DNA of 9,390 nucleotides from Giesbergeria sp. Its GTDB lineage: Bacteria; Pseudomonadota; Gammaproteobacteria; Burkholderiales; Burkholderiaceae_C. Below, piece by piece: positions 1 to 6,108 of this stretch. Position 1 is the first letter of the stretch; the number at the start of each line of letters is the position of its first letter. The notes beneath the pieces are model-generated. The model was given only the letters and a program-made list of their open reading frames with translations, searched no databases and was not told where the DNA came from. A program made the translations under genes and the position numbers. The DNA lies in NCBI GenBank assembly GCA_017987055.1, contig JAGNUJ010000059.1, positions 1 to 9,390 on the forward strand, written 5' to 3'.

Positions 1-117
1 CTTGATGAGGGTGACTTTAAGTCCCCGCGATTCGAGGATCGCGGCAAGGGAGGCGGAGGCGATTCCCTTGCCCAGGGAAGACACCACACCGCCGGTGACG
101 AAGACAAATTTGGTCAT
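1..117 (-). CDS. pyrG: CTP synthase, N-terminal fragment (runs off left edge)
   Basis: CTP synthase converts UTP to CTP using ATP and glutamine, the last step of pyrimidine nucleotide synthesis in the cytosol. The 39 visible codons start [20 protein letters not shown], which is the highly conserved start of the synthetase (amidoligase) domain; [10 protein letters not shown] is its P-loop-like ATP-binding motif. The start is the ATG at 117-115 and fits the family N-terminus exactly. No clear Shine-Dalgarno sequence lies just upstream. The gene is divergent from coaBC, with 92 nt between the two start codons. Only the N-terminus is in the window, so integrity of the rest is unknown. Confidence 0.95.
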
Positions 118-144
118 GTCAAGTGTTGGTGGTGGGAAAGCGGG

Positions 145-150
145 ATTATA
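145..150 (-). promoter_or_regulatory. possible -10 box for pyrG
   Basis: Read on the minus strand this is a perfect TATAAT, 27 nt upstream of the pyrG start codon. I find no good -35 hexamer 16-18 nt further upstream, and no extended -10 TGn, so this is a candidate from position and consensus only. Confidence 0.3.
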
Positions 151-209
151 GGAGGCACCCCAATGCCCGCACGGCTGGGCAGCCCTGTGCCTCTGCTAAA
201 TTGCACGCC

Positions 210-1439
210 ATGAATGAACTTGCTGGTAAACACATTGTTTTGGGGCTCAGCGGCGGCGTGGCTTGCTACAAGTCGGCCGAGCTGTGCCGTCTGCTGACCA
301 AAGAGGGCGCCACCGTGCAGGTGGTGATGACCGAAGCCGCCGAGCACTTTATGACGCCCGTCACCATGCAGGCCCTCTCAGGGCGCGCGGTGTATGGCTC
401 GCAGTGGGACGCGCGCGAGCCCAACAACATGCCGCACATCAACCTGAGCCGCGAAGCCGATGCCATCGTGATTGCGCCGTGCAGTGCGGACTTTGTGGCG
501 CGGCTGGCGCAGGGGCGAGCGGACGAATTGCTCAGCCTGCTGTGCCTTGCGCGCCCGCAAGACAGCGTGCCGCTGCTGCTAGCACCCGCCATGAACCGCG
601 AGATGTGGGCGCACCCCGCCACCCAGCGCAATTTGGCGCAGGTGGCGCAAGACGGCGCGGTGGTGCTGGGCGTGGGCCACGGCGACCAAGCCTGCGGCGA
701 AACCGGCGACGGGCGCATGTTGGAGGCGACGGAGCTGTTAGAAGAAATCGTCGCCTTTTTCACGCCCAAACGCTTGGCCGGCCAGCGCGTGCTGATTACC
801 GCTGGTCCGACGTTTGAGTCGATTGACCCAGTGCGCGGCATCACCAACCACTCCAGCGGCAAGATGGGTTTTGCCATCGCCCGCGCCGCCCGCGAAGCCG
901 GCGCTGAGGTCACGCTGATTGCCGGCCCCGTCCACCTGCCGACGCCGCGCGGCGTGCAGCGGATTAACGTGCAATCTGCATCAAATATGCTTGAAAGCGT
1001 TGTGCAGCATGCGCAAGCAGCTACTATTTTTATAGCGACGGCGGCGGTGGCCGATTGGCGTCCCGCCGCGCAGTCCGAGCAAAAAATCAAAAAAGACGGC
1101 TCCGGCCAAATGCCGGTGCTGGAGTTTGTCGAAAACCCCGACATTTTGGCGACGGTGGCGCAGTCGCCGCACGCGCTGGTGGGCGATTTGTTTTGCGTCG
1201 GCTTTGCGGCCGAAAGCCACGATTTGCTGGCCCACGCCACTGCCAAACGGGCGCGCAAAGGCGTGCCGCTGCTGGTGGGCAATATCGGCCCTGCGACGTT
1301 TGGGCGTGACGACAACGCGCTGCTGCTGGTCGATGCCCACGGCCACCGCGAACTGCCGCCGGCCTCCAAACGGGTGCTGGGGCAGCAACTGGTGGCAGAA
1401 ATTGCCAGCCGATTGCCCCCTTCTTTGAACTCTATTTGA
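210..1439 (+). CDS. coaBC: bifunctional phosphopantothenoylcysteine decarboxylase / phosphopantothenate-cysteine ligase (CoaBC, Dfp)
   Basis: CoaBC carries out two successive steps of coenzyme A synthesis: ligation of cysteine to 4'-phosphopantothenate (CoaB), then FMN-dependent decarboxylation to 4'-phosphopantetheine (CoaC). The protein is 409 residues (E. coli 406). The CoaC half shows GGVACYKS (15-22), the catalytic His in NNMPHI (His76), PAMNREMW (126-133) and the [10 protein letters not shown] loop with Cys162. The CoaB half shows [14 protein letters not shown] (197-210), [10 protein letters not shown] (211-220), AAVADWRP and the KIKK lysines (292-295). I chose ATG 210 because [16 protein letters not shown] matches the family start; the reading frame is open up to 123, but that extension would only add unconserved residues. 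dut follows after 8 nt, so the two are probably cotranscribed. Codons 257-276 are AT-richer than their surroundings and resemble an interspersed repeat (see findings). Confidence 0.96.
   Translation: MNELAGKHIVLGLSGGVACYKSAELCRLLTKEGATVQVVMTEAAEHFMTPVTMQALSGRAVYGSQWDAREPNNMPHINLSREADAIVIAPCSADFVARLAQGRADELLSLLCLARPQDSVPLLLAPAMNREMWAHPATQRNLAQVAQDGAVVLGVGHGDQACGETGDGRMLEATELLEEIVAFFTPKRLAGQRVLITAGPTFESIDPVRGITNHSSGKMGFAIARAAREAGAEVTLIAGPVHLPTPRGVQRINVQSASNMLESVVQHAQAATIFIATAAVADWRPAAQSEQKIKKDGSGQMPVLEFVENPDILATVAQSPHALVGDLFCVGFAAESHDLLAHATAKRARKGVPLLVGNIGPATFGRDDNALLLVDAHGHRELPPASKRVLGQQLVAEIASRLPPSLNSI
978..1035 (+). repeat. degenerate copy of a 58-nt interspersed repeat, inside coaBC
   Basis: By eye, this stretch aligns without gaps over 58 nt to the reverse complement of 7646-7703, with 34 identical positions. 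The matches cluster at both ends and two inner blocks: GCATCAAA at the left, TGCGC and CAGCTA inside, ATAG at the right. It is translated as CoaB residues 257-276 and includes ATA, a codon rare in such GC-rich DNA. The encoded protein aligns to E. coli Dfp with no gap here, so it is not a simple insertion. It could still be chance similarity. Confidence 0.4.
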
Positions 1440-1447
1440 AAAGCCTA

Positions 1448-1894
1448 ATGAAAATCGACGTCAAAATTCTCGATCCCCGCATGGCAGAGCAACTGCCGGC
1501 CTATGCCACCCCGGGCAGCGCCGGCCTTGATTTGCGCGCTTGCTTGGATGCGCCGCTGGTGCTAGAGCCCAATGCGTGGCAATTGGTGCCGACTGGCATC
1601 GCCATTTATTTGCAAGACCCTGGCTACGCCGCGCTGATCTTGCCGCGCTCGGGGCTGGGGCATAAGCACGGCATTGTGCTGGGCAACTTGGTCGGCCTGA
1701 TTGACAGCGACTACCAAGGCCAGTTGATGGTCAGCGCGTGGAACCGCAGCAGCACGGCGTTTACCTTGGAGCCGATGGAGCGGCTGGCGCAGTTGGTGAT
1801 CGTGCCGGTGGTGCAAGCGCAGTTCAATGTGGTGAGCGAGTTTGCCGCCACCGAGCGCGGTGAACAAGGCTACGGCTCCACCGGCACGCGCTGA
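1448..1894 (+). CDS. dut: deoxyuridine 5'-triphosphate nucleotidohydrolase (dUTPase)
   Basis: Trimeric dUTPase hydrolyses dUTP to dUMP and pyrophosphate, keeping uracil out of DNA and supplying dUMP for thymidylate synthesis. The protein is 148 residues (E. coli 151). All five family motifs are present: motif 1 [11 protein letters not shown] (21-31), motif 2 PRSGLG (66-71), motif 3 GLIDSDYQG with the catalytic Asp86 and uracil-stacking Tyr89 (83-91), motif 4 around MERLAQLVI (110-118), and motif 5 [10 protein letters not shown] (137-146). Motif 5 usually reads RGxGGFGSTG or close to it, so Gln140 replaces a usual glycine. The start is ATG 1448; an in-frame TTG at 1436 would overlap the coaBC stop and is less likely. 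The coaBC-dut pairing is also seen in E. coli (dfp-dut). Confidence 0.95.
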   Translation: MKIDVKILDPRMAEQLPAYATPGSAGLDLRACLDAPLVLEPNAWQLVPTGIAIYLQDPGYAALILPRSGLGHKHGIVLGNLVGLIDSDYQGQLMVSAWNRSSTAFTLEPMERLAQLVIVPVVQAQFNVVSEFAATERGEQGYGSTGTR

Positions 1895-1936
1895 GGTTCA
1901 CAATCAAGCACATCGCTTTTTAAAGGAGAAAGATTT

Positions 1937-2452
1937 ATGCAAACCCCATTTTTTCGCCGCGCAACCGGCGCTATCGCCCTTGTTGCCGTCTGCGGCTTGA
2001 CCGCTTGCGTCACCCAGCCGCAGCAGCCATACCAGCAGCCGTACCCTGCACCCGGTTATCAAAATCAGGGTTACAACAACCAAGGCTACAACAACCAAAA
2101 CAATGCGCCGTATGGCACGGAATATGGCCGCGTGGTCAACATTCAGGCGCTACAGGGTCAGAACAACACCTCGGGCGCTGGTGCGGTGCTGGGTGCGGTG
2201 GTCGGCGGCGTGCTGGGCAACCAAGTCGGCAAAGGCAGTGGCCGCGTGGCAGCCACCGCTTTGGGTGCGGTCGGTGGTGCGGTGGTCGGCAATATGGTCG
2301 AGGGCAGCAACAGCTCGAGCCAAGCGCAGGGCTATCGCATTTCGATTCAGCTAGACCAAGGCGGCAGCCGCGCTTATGACGTGAGCACGCCTGGCGATAT
2401 CCGCGTCGGCGACCGCGTGCGTTTGAATAACGGCCAGATTTCGCGCCAGTAA
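1937..2452 (+). CDS. glycine-zipper outer-membrane lipoprotein, SlyB/PcP-like
   Basis: This is a 171-residue lipoprotein of the glycine-zipper 2TM (17 kDa surface antigen, SlyB/PcP) family. The signal peptide ends in the lipobox LTAC, with the lipidated Cys24. A Gln/Pro/Tyr/Asn-rich linker (25-60) carries three tandem pentapeptides (GYQNQ, GYNNQ, GYNNQ, residues 40-54). The glycine zipper spans about residues 80-123, with repeated GAVVGG and GAVGGAVVG patterns and no charged residues inside each half. A C-terminal domain (132-171) is small and soluble-looking, with VGDRVRLNNGQI. SlyB proteins are linked to outer-membrane stability under cation stress in enterobacteria; the role here is inferred only from the family. 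The ribosome binding site AAGGAG (1923-1928) is strong, 8 nt before ATG. The gene lies 42 nt after dut with no terminator between, and ends at an intrinsic terminator. Confidence 0.88.
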   Translation: MQTPFFRRATGAIALVAVCGLTACVTQPQQPYQQPYPAPGYQNQGYNNQGYNNQNNAPYGTEYGRVVNIQALQGQNNTSGAGAVLGAVVGGVLGNQVGKGSGRVAATALGAVGGAVVGNMVEGSNSSSQAQGYRISIQLDQGGSRAYDVSTPGDIRVGDRVRLNNGQISRQ

Positions 2453-2474
2453 GCTTTGGCGCAGCGCAAATGAC

Positions 2475-2504
2475 AAAGAGGGCGGTTGATACCGCCCTCT
2501 TTTT
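2475..2504 (+). terminator. intrinsic terminator after the SlyB-like gene
   Basis: A perfect 12-bp stem (AAAGAGGGCGGT, loop TGAT, ACCGCCCTCTTT) ends in a run of T. It sits 22 nt after the stop codon at 2452. The next gene is convergent and ends at 2517, so the hairpin may also slow transcription from the right, but the T run on that side is short (TTTG). Confidence 0.9.
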
Positions 2505-2516
2505 ATTTCAGCGCTT

Positions 2517-3041
2517 TTAGTGCAACAAGTCGTTGCCGGGGGCGTTGGGCTGGATGCGAAAAAAGCCGGTACCCGCCGTGCCGCTGCCAATTTCTTCTTC
2601 TGTCGCTTCGCGCACGCCGCACACCTTCAGGTGCAGGCGAATGGCAATGCCGGCCAGCGGGTGGTTGCCGTCCAGCACCACGTGTTCGGGGTAAATTTCT
2701 GTGATGGTGTACAGCGCGTCAAGCGGCGCATCGGGGTTGCAGCCGGCTGGCAGCGCGCTGCCCTCTAGCACCATGCCTTCTTCGATATCCGCCGGGAACA
2801 GCGACAGCGGCTCTAAAAACAGCAGCTGATCGTTGTAGTCGCCAAAGGCTTCTTCTGGCTCGATGTGCAGCGAGATCGACTCGCCGGCGCTGTGGCCTTG
2901 CAAGGCGCGCTCGATGCAGACGAATAAATCGCCGCCGCCGATGACGAATTCCACCGGCTCGTCTAGCACGTCCAGTTCTTCACCCAAGGTGTCTTTGAGG
3001 GTCCACGTAAGTGCGACCACGCATTGTTCTGTGATTTCCAT
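2517..3041 (-). CDS. FKBP-type peptidyl-prolyl isomerase, SlyD/FkpB-like
   Basis: FKBP-type isomerases of the SlyD/SlpA (FkpB) group catalyse proline cis-trans isomerisation and act as cytosolic chaperones. The 174-residue protein begins MEITEQCVVALTWTLKD, a typical first FKBP strand, continues with GESISLHIEPEEAFGDYN (53-70), where EAFGDY is the signature before the inserted chaperone (IF) domain (about 70-125), and returns with LDGNHPLAG (123-131), the conserved final part of the FKBP fold. No His/Cys-rich metal-binding tail like that of E. coli SlyD is present; the C-terminus (146-174) is Gly/Thr-rich and unconserved. No signal peptide, so cytosolic. The ATG at 3041-3039 has no recognisable Shine-Dalgarno sequence. 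Whether it is best called SlyD or FkpB cannot be settled from this sequence. Confidence 0.9.
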   Translation of the reverse strand: MEITEQCVVALTWTLKDTLGEELDVLDEPVEFVIGGGDLFVCIERALQGHSAGESISLHIEPEEAFGDYNDQLLFLEPLSLFPADIEEGMVLEGSALPAGCNPDAPLDALYTITEIYPEHVVLDGNHPLAGIAIRLHLKVCGVREATEEEIGSGTAGTGFFRIQPNAPGNDLLH

Positions 3042-3106
3042 AGGAGAATTGTCGCAGTTTGACGCGGTTTGATTAAAGCCCTTGGTTGGGCAGATGGGTT
3101 TTTCTG

Positions 3107-4237
3107 ATGGATACCAAACAATCTCTTGCCTTGCTCGGCGGTTTGAGCGCAGCGCAGTTCATGCGCAGCCATTGGCAAAAAAAGCCGCTGCTGGTGCGCC
3201 AAGCCATCCCCGGCTTTGTGCCGCCGGTGGCGCGTGCGGCGCTGTTTGACTTGGCCGCGCAAGACGGCGTCGAGTCGCGCTTGGTGCAAAACATCGATGG
3301 CGTGTGGAAGCTGCAATCTGGCCCGATGGGCCGCCGCTCGCTGCCGCCGCTCAAGCGCCCCCATTGGACGCTGCTGGTGCAAGGCGTCGATTTACACAGT
3401 GACCCGGTGCATGCGCTGATGCAGCAATTTCGCTTTGTGCCCGATGCGCGCTTGGACGATGTGATGATTAGCTACGCCAGCGATGGCGGCGGCGTGGGGC
3501 CGCACTTTGACAGCTACGACGTATTTTTGCTGCAAGCCCACGGCAAGCGGCGCTGGCGCATTGGACGCCAAAAGGATTTGACGCTGCGCGACGATCTGCC
3601 GCTAAAAATCCTTGCCCAATTTGAGCCGGAAGAAGAGCACGTCTTGGAGCCGGGCGACATGCTGTACCTGCCGCCCGGCTGGGCGCACGACGGCATTGCC
3701 GAAGGCGAGTGCATGACCTACTCAGTCGGTTTCCGCGTCCCCGAGCGTGCTGATTTGGCGCAAGAGCTGCTGATACGTTTGGGTGACGAGGACGACGAGG
3801 GCTGCACCAAGCCCGTGTTGTACAGCGATGGCAAGCAGCCCGCCGTGGCGCAGCCCGCAGAAATCCCCGCCACGCTACACGCCTTCGCCCGCGAAGCGCT
3901 AGAGCGCGCCTTGGCCGAGCCGCATGCGCTGGAGCGCGCCTTGGGTGAGTACTTGACCGAGCCAAAAGCCAACGTCTGGTTTGAGCCGGGCAACGCGCGC
4001 GCCATGATGGAGCAGGTGGTGCTCGATCGGCGCACCCGCATGATGTACGACGCGGAGCACATCTTCATCAACGGCGAAAGCTACCGCGCTGCTGGTGCCG
4101 ACGCCAAGCTGATGCGCCAATTGGCCGATTTGCGCGTCTTGAGCCCGCAAGCACTGGCGCGCGCCAGTGATGGGGCGCTGGAGCTGTTGTCGGTTTGGTG
4201 CGCTGACGGCTGGGCGCATGCGCAACCGGCGTTTTAA
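3107..4237 (+). CDS. roxA: JmjC/cupin arginine 3-hydroxylase of ribosomal protein uL16 (RoxA/YcfD type)
   Basis: E. coli YcfD (RoxA) is a 2-oxoglutarate and Fe(II)-dependent oxygenase that hydroxylates an arginine of ribosomal protein uL16. This protein is 376 residues (YcfD 373). The N-terminal GLSAAQFMRSHWQKKPLLVR is the typical opening of the cupin_4 family. The metal-binding triad is visible: His133 and Asp135 in GPHFDSYDVFLLQ, and His194 in LPPGWAHDGIAEGE. HGKRRWRIG (145-153) is the conserved strand that follows. The C-terminal part has a winged-helix-like region as in the family. I chose ATG 3107; an in-frame TTG at 3086 is possible but adds only seven residues. The ribosome binding site is weak. 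The gene is divergent from the FKBP gene. Substrate assignment is by family, not shown here. Confidence 0.9.
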   Translation: MDTKQSLALLGGLSAAQFMRSHWQKKPLLVRQAIPGFVPPVARAALFDLAAQDGVESRLVQNIDGVWKLQSGPMGRRSLPPLKRPHWTLLVQGVDLHSDPVHALMQQFRFVPDARLDDVMISYASDGGGVGPHFDSYDVFLLQAHGKRRWRIGRQKDLTLRDDLPLKILAQFEPEEEHVLEPGDMLYLPPGWAHDGIAEGECMTYSVGFRVPERADLAQELLIRLGDEDDEGCTKPVLYSDGKQPAVAQPAEIPATLHAFAREALERALAEPHALERALGEYLTEPKANVWFEPGNARAMMEQVVLDRRTRMMYDAEHIFINGESYRAAGADAKLMRQLADLRVLSPQALARASDGALELLSVWCADGWAHAQPAF

Positions 4238-4301
4238 CGCTGCTATGGCCCACAAAGCGGGGCGATACAAAAATATTTGTACTTTTCGGTCTCTATTTTT
4301 C

Positions 4302-4317
4302 ACGTTGCTGTCAACGT
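4302..4317 (-). promoter_or_regulatory. 16-bp inverted repeat, possible operator
   Basis: On the plus strand ACGTTG (4302-4307), CTGT, CAACGT (4312-4317) form a perfect 6-bp inverted repeat in the intergenic region before the Ala-rich lipoprotein. Read on the minus strand the 16-mer is identical at 13 of 16 positions to the palindrome at 9133-9148. It has no T run, so it is not a terminator. Confidence 0.35.
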
Positions 4318-4364
4318 AACGCGTGCTTGGTCGTTGTTGCTTGTAAGCGTCAGTGTTATTAAGG

Positions 4365-4394
4365 ATTGACGAATCCCCAATATAATTGTCAATT
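4365..4394 (+). promoter_or_regulatory. probable promoter core with overlapping inverted repeats
   Basis: A perfect TATAAT lies at 4381-4386, in an AT-richer region 126 nt upstream of the lipoprotein start codon. The only good -35-like hexamer, TTGACG (4366-4371), is 9 nt away, too close for a normal sigma-70 pair, so the true -35 is weak or the hexamer belongs to a binding site. ATTGAC (4365-4370) is inverted as GTCAAT (4388-4393), and AATTG-T-CAATT (4384-4394) is a short palindrome overlapping the -10 box. The rest of 4238-4511 (274 nt) holds no gene I can see; an AT-rich 6-bp hairpin (TACAAA/TTTGTA, 4266-4281) follows roxA and could be a weak terminator. Confidence 0.4.
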
Positions 4395-4511
4395 CAGTTT
4401 CACGTCAGCGTTTGCACATTTCCTCGTTACAACGGGGTCAAGCTGTGAGGGCGGGGGCGCTGTAGCAGTTATTTTTGCTTATCTACTAGTTACTTACTAA
4501 GGAATTTTCAA

Positions 4512-4880
4512 ATGAACAAGTCTCTCCTCTTGGCTTCCCTGTTGGCTGTTACTTTGGCTGCTTGCGGCAACAAAGAAGAGCCAGCACCGGCTCCTGCTCC
4601 GGCACCTGTAGAGGCTCCTGCTGCTGAGACGCCTCCTGCTGCTGCACCTGCTGCCCCTGAAGCTGCTCCTGCTGCAGCTGCTCCTGCTGAAGGCGCTTCT
4701 GCCGAAGCTGGCGCTGCTGCTGACCAAGCCGCCACCGCTGCTGGCGATGCTGCCAAAGCTGCTGGTGAGGCCGTTGCTGGCGCTGCAGCTAGCGCCGCTG
4801 CTGACGTGGGCGACGCTGCTAAAGCCGCAGCTGACGCAGCTGCAGCAGCGGCTGCCGCCGCTGTGACACCAGCCAAGTAA
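4512..4880 (+). CDS. small alanine-rich lipoprotein
   Basis: This is a 122-residue lipoprotein with signal peptide MNKSLLLASLLAVTLAAC, lipobox LAAC and lipidated Cys18. After a short charged stretch (GNKEEP) comes an Ala-Pro repeat region (24-60), then a long Ala-rich part with spaced Asp/Glu/Lys (60-117) that looks helical and could be extended or coiled. About half the residues are alanine (60 of 122). No enzymatic motif is seen, and function is unknown; an envelope spacer or periplasmic structural role is only a guess. The ribosome binding site AAGGA (4499-4503) is good, 8 nt before ATG. Alanine codons are mostly GCT and GCA with GCG nearly absent, unlike the neighbouring genes, which suggests high expression or repeat expansion. 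It has its own upstream region and terminator, so it is probably monocistronic. Confidence 0.85.
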   Translation: MNKSLLLASLLAVTLAACGNKEEPAPAPAPAPVEAPAAETPPAAAPAAPEAAPAAAAPAEGASAEAGAAADQAATAAGDAAKAAGEAVAGAAASAAADVGDAAKAAADAAAAAAAAAVTPAK

Positions 4881-4894
4881 TTCGTTTCATAAAG

Positions 4895-4929
4895 AAAAGC
4901 CCCGTACCTTTGAGGTCGGGGCTTTTTTT
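4895..4929. terminator. bidirectional intrinsic terminator between the Ala-rich lipoprotein gene and bamC
   Basis: AAAAGCCCCG-T-ACCT pairs with AGGT-CGGGGCTTTT around a TTG loop, with one bulged T. On the plus strand it runs into seven T; on the minus strand it is followed by TTTTCTTT. It lies 14 nt after the lipoprotein stop and 26 nt beyond the bamC stop, so it most likely serves both convergent genes. Confidence 0.9.
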
Positions 4930-4955
4930 ATGGGTGCGTTACAGCTTTATTGGTT

Positions 4956-6077
4956 TTATTGCAAATCGTCTGCCAGCACGCGCAAGATGCTTTGTGCATT
5001 GGTCGATGCTTCGGGCGTACCCGTCGCACTCAGTACCGACACGGTGCTGGCCTCAGCGGCGCTGCGCACCATGATGCGGTATTTCAGCGGCGGCGTAGCG
5101 TCTTTGCTGCTAAACAGCTTGCTGAAGAAGCCGTCCTTGTCTTTGTTGGCGTCCGGGGAGACGTAGCGGACAAAGTACACGCCCTGACTGCGGTCGCGGT
5201 CTTCTACGGTGAAGCCGGTGCGGTCCAGTGCCAAGCCAATGCGACGCCAAGCGCGGTCAAAGCCTTCTTGCATTTGCAGCACGGGCACGCCATTGGCGTT
5301 AGACAGTTGCGCGCTCGGCGGTGTTTGCACTGGGGCGGCGGCGATGGCTTTGGATTGCTGCTCGCTCACGCCCAGCTTGACCATCAGGCGGCGCAAAAAC
5401 TCGGTCTCCAGCTCGGGGTCGGCGGCGCGGGGCTGCCAAATGGTGCTGTCTTTGCTGCTGTTGGAGTACACCTCGACCATGCCGCGGTGGCTGACGTAGA
5501 TTTCGGTATCGCCATTGGCAGCGCGCTCCAAGCGGGTGCGAAACTTATCGCGCTCGCCGGTGGAGTACAGCGCATCAAACACCTTGCCAATCGTCGCGCG
5601 GATGGGGTCTTGCGGCAACTTGGCGCGGTTTTCGGCCCAGTCAGTCTCCATGATGCCGACGTCAGATTTCTCGTACGCCATGTTGAAGCCGTTTTCGCCC
5701 CAAAAGTCGCGCACCGGCTCCCACAGTTTGTCTGCCGGGCGCTTGACCACCAGCCAGCGCTGGTTGCCATCGCGCTCAATGCGCACATCGCCCATGCTGG
5801 CTGCAGCTGCGGTGCTGTTGGCCGATGGCTGAGTGGCCTGGTTGGCTTGCAGCGCATTGGCCGACACCACGCCACCGACACCGCCCGGCAGGCTGTAGCG
5901 GCTGTCGCGCGAGAGCTGTTGTAAGTCAGGCGGCACTTCGAGCGTCGCGCCTTTGGTGGCGCTTTTGTAGTCGATCTTGTCGCCGTCAAGTACGGTGCAG
6001 GCAGAGAGCGCAAGAGTCATCCCCATCAGGCCAACAAGGCTCAGTCGGGAGGCCGTAGCAGTAGGTTTCAGGTTCAC
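4956..6077 (-). CDS. bamC: outer membrane protein assembly factor BamC (NlpB)
   Basis: BamC is a lipoprotein of the BAM complex that folds beta-barrel proteins into the outer membrane; it binds BamD through its unstructured N-terminus. The protein is 373 residues (E. coli 344). I chose a GTG start at 6077-6075: an AAGGA ribosome binding site (6085-6089) lies 7 nt before it, and it gives a compact signal peptide MNLKPTATASRLSLVGLMGM ending in the lipobox LSAC with lipidated Cys27. The reading frame is open up to 6167, but that would overlap dapA and bury the signal peptide. Just after Cys27, DKIDYKSATKGATLEVPPDL matches the conserved BamD-binding segment. Two globular helix-grip domains follow; RWLVVKRPADKLWEPVRDFW begins the first and FDRAWRRIGLALDRTGFTVEDRD the second. 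It is 31 nt downstream of dapA, as in the E. coli dapA-nlpB operon. Confidence 0.92.
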   Translation of the reverse strand: MNLKPTATASRLSLVGLMGMTLALSACTVLDGDKIDYKSATKGATLEVPPDLQQLSRDSRYSLPGGVGGVVSANALQANQATQPSANSTAAAASMGDVRIERDGNQRWLVVKRPADKLWEPVRDFWGENGFNMAYEKSDVGIMETDWAENRAKLPQDPIRATIGKVFDALYSTGERDKFRTRLERAANGDTEIYVSHRGMVEVYSNSSKDSTIWQPRAADPELETEFLRRLMVKLGVSEQQSKAIAAAPVQTPPSAQLSNANGVPVLQMQEGFDRAWRRIGLALDRTGFTVEDRDRSQGVYFVRYVSPDANKDKDGFFSKLFSSKDATPPLKYRIMVRSAAEASTVSVLSATGTPEASTNAQSILRVLADDLQ

Positions 6078-6108
6078 GCAGCAGTCCTTGGAAATTCGTA
6101 AAAGACGT

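Noticed and set aside
123..209. 29-residue N-terminal extension of CoaBC
   Set aside because: The residues are not conserved-looking and cover the divergent promoter region with pyrG; ATG 210 matches the family start.
266..1369. Long open frame of 367 codons on the minus strand inside coaBC
   Set aside because: It is a shadow of a GC-rich gene: no recognisable domain and Ser/Ala/Arg-rich composition, while the plus strand shows all CoaBC motifs.
2054..2098. Three tandem 15-bp units in the SlyB-like gene, considered as a mobile or phase-variable repeat
   Set aside because: They encode in-frame pentapeptides (GYQNQ, GYNNQ, GYNNQ) in a flexible linker. Multiples of three cannot cause frame switching, and only three copies exist.
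3107..4237. Initially considered a transcription-factor-like cupin or a general JmjC demethylase
   Set aside because: Length, HxD...H spacing and flanking motifs fit the RoxA/YcfD ribosomal hydroxylase much better.
4508..4876. Full-length open frame on the minus strand exactly opposite the Ala-rich lipoprotein gene, also Ala-rich
   Set aside because: GCT/GCA/GCC repeats read on the other strand give alanine- and serine-rich frames without stops, so this is a composition effect. It has no ribosome binding site and no signal peptide of its own, and it lies opposite a gene with a lipobox and a good ribosome binding site.
4950..5924. 324-codon open frame on the plus strand opposite bamC
   Set aside because: No domain or start signal; the opposite strand clearly encodes BamC with lipobox and ribosome binding site.
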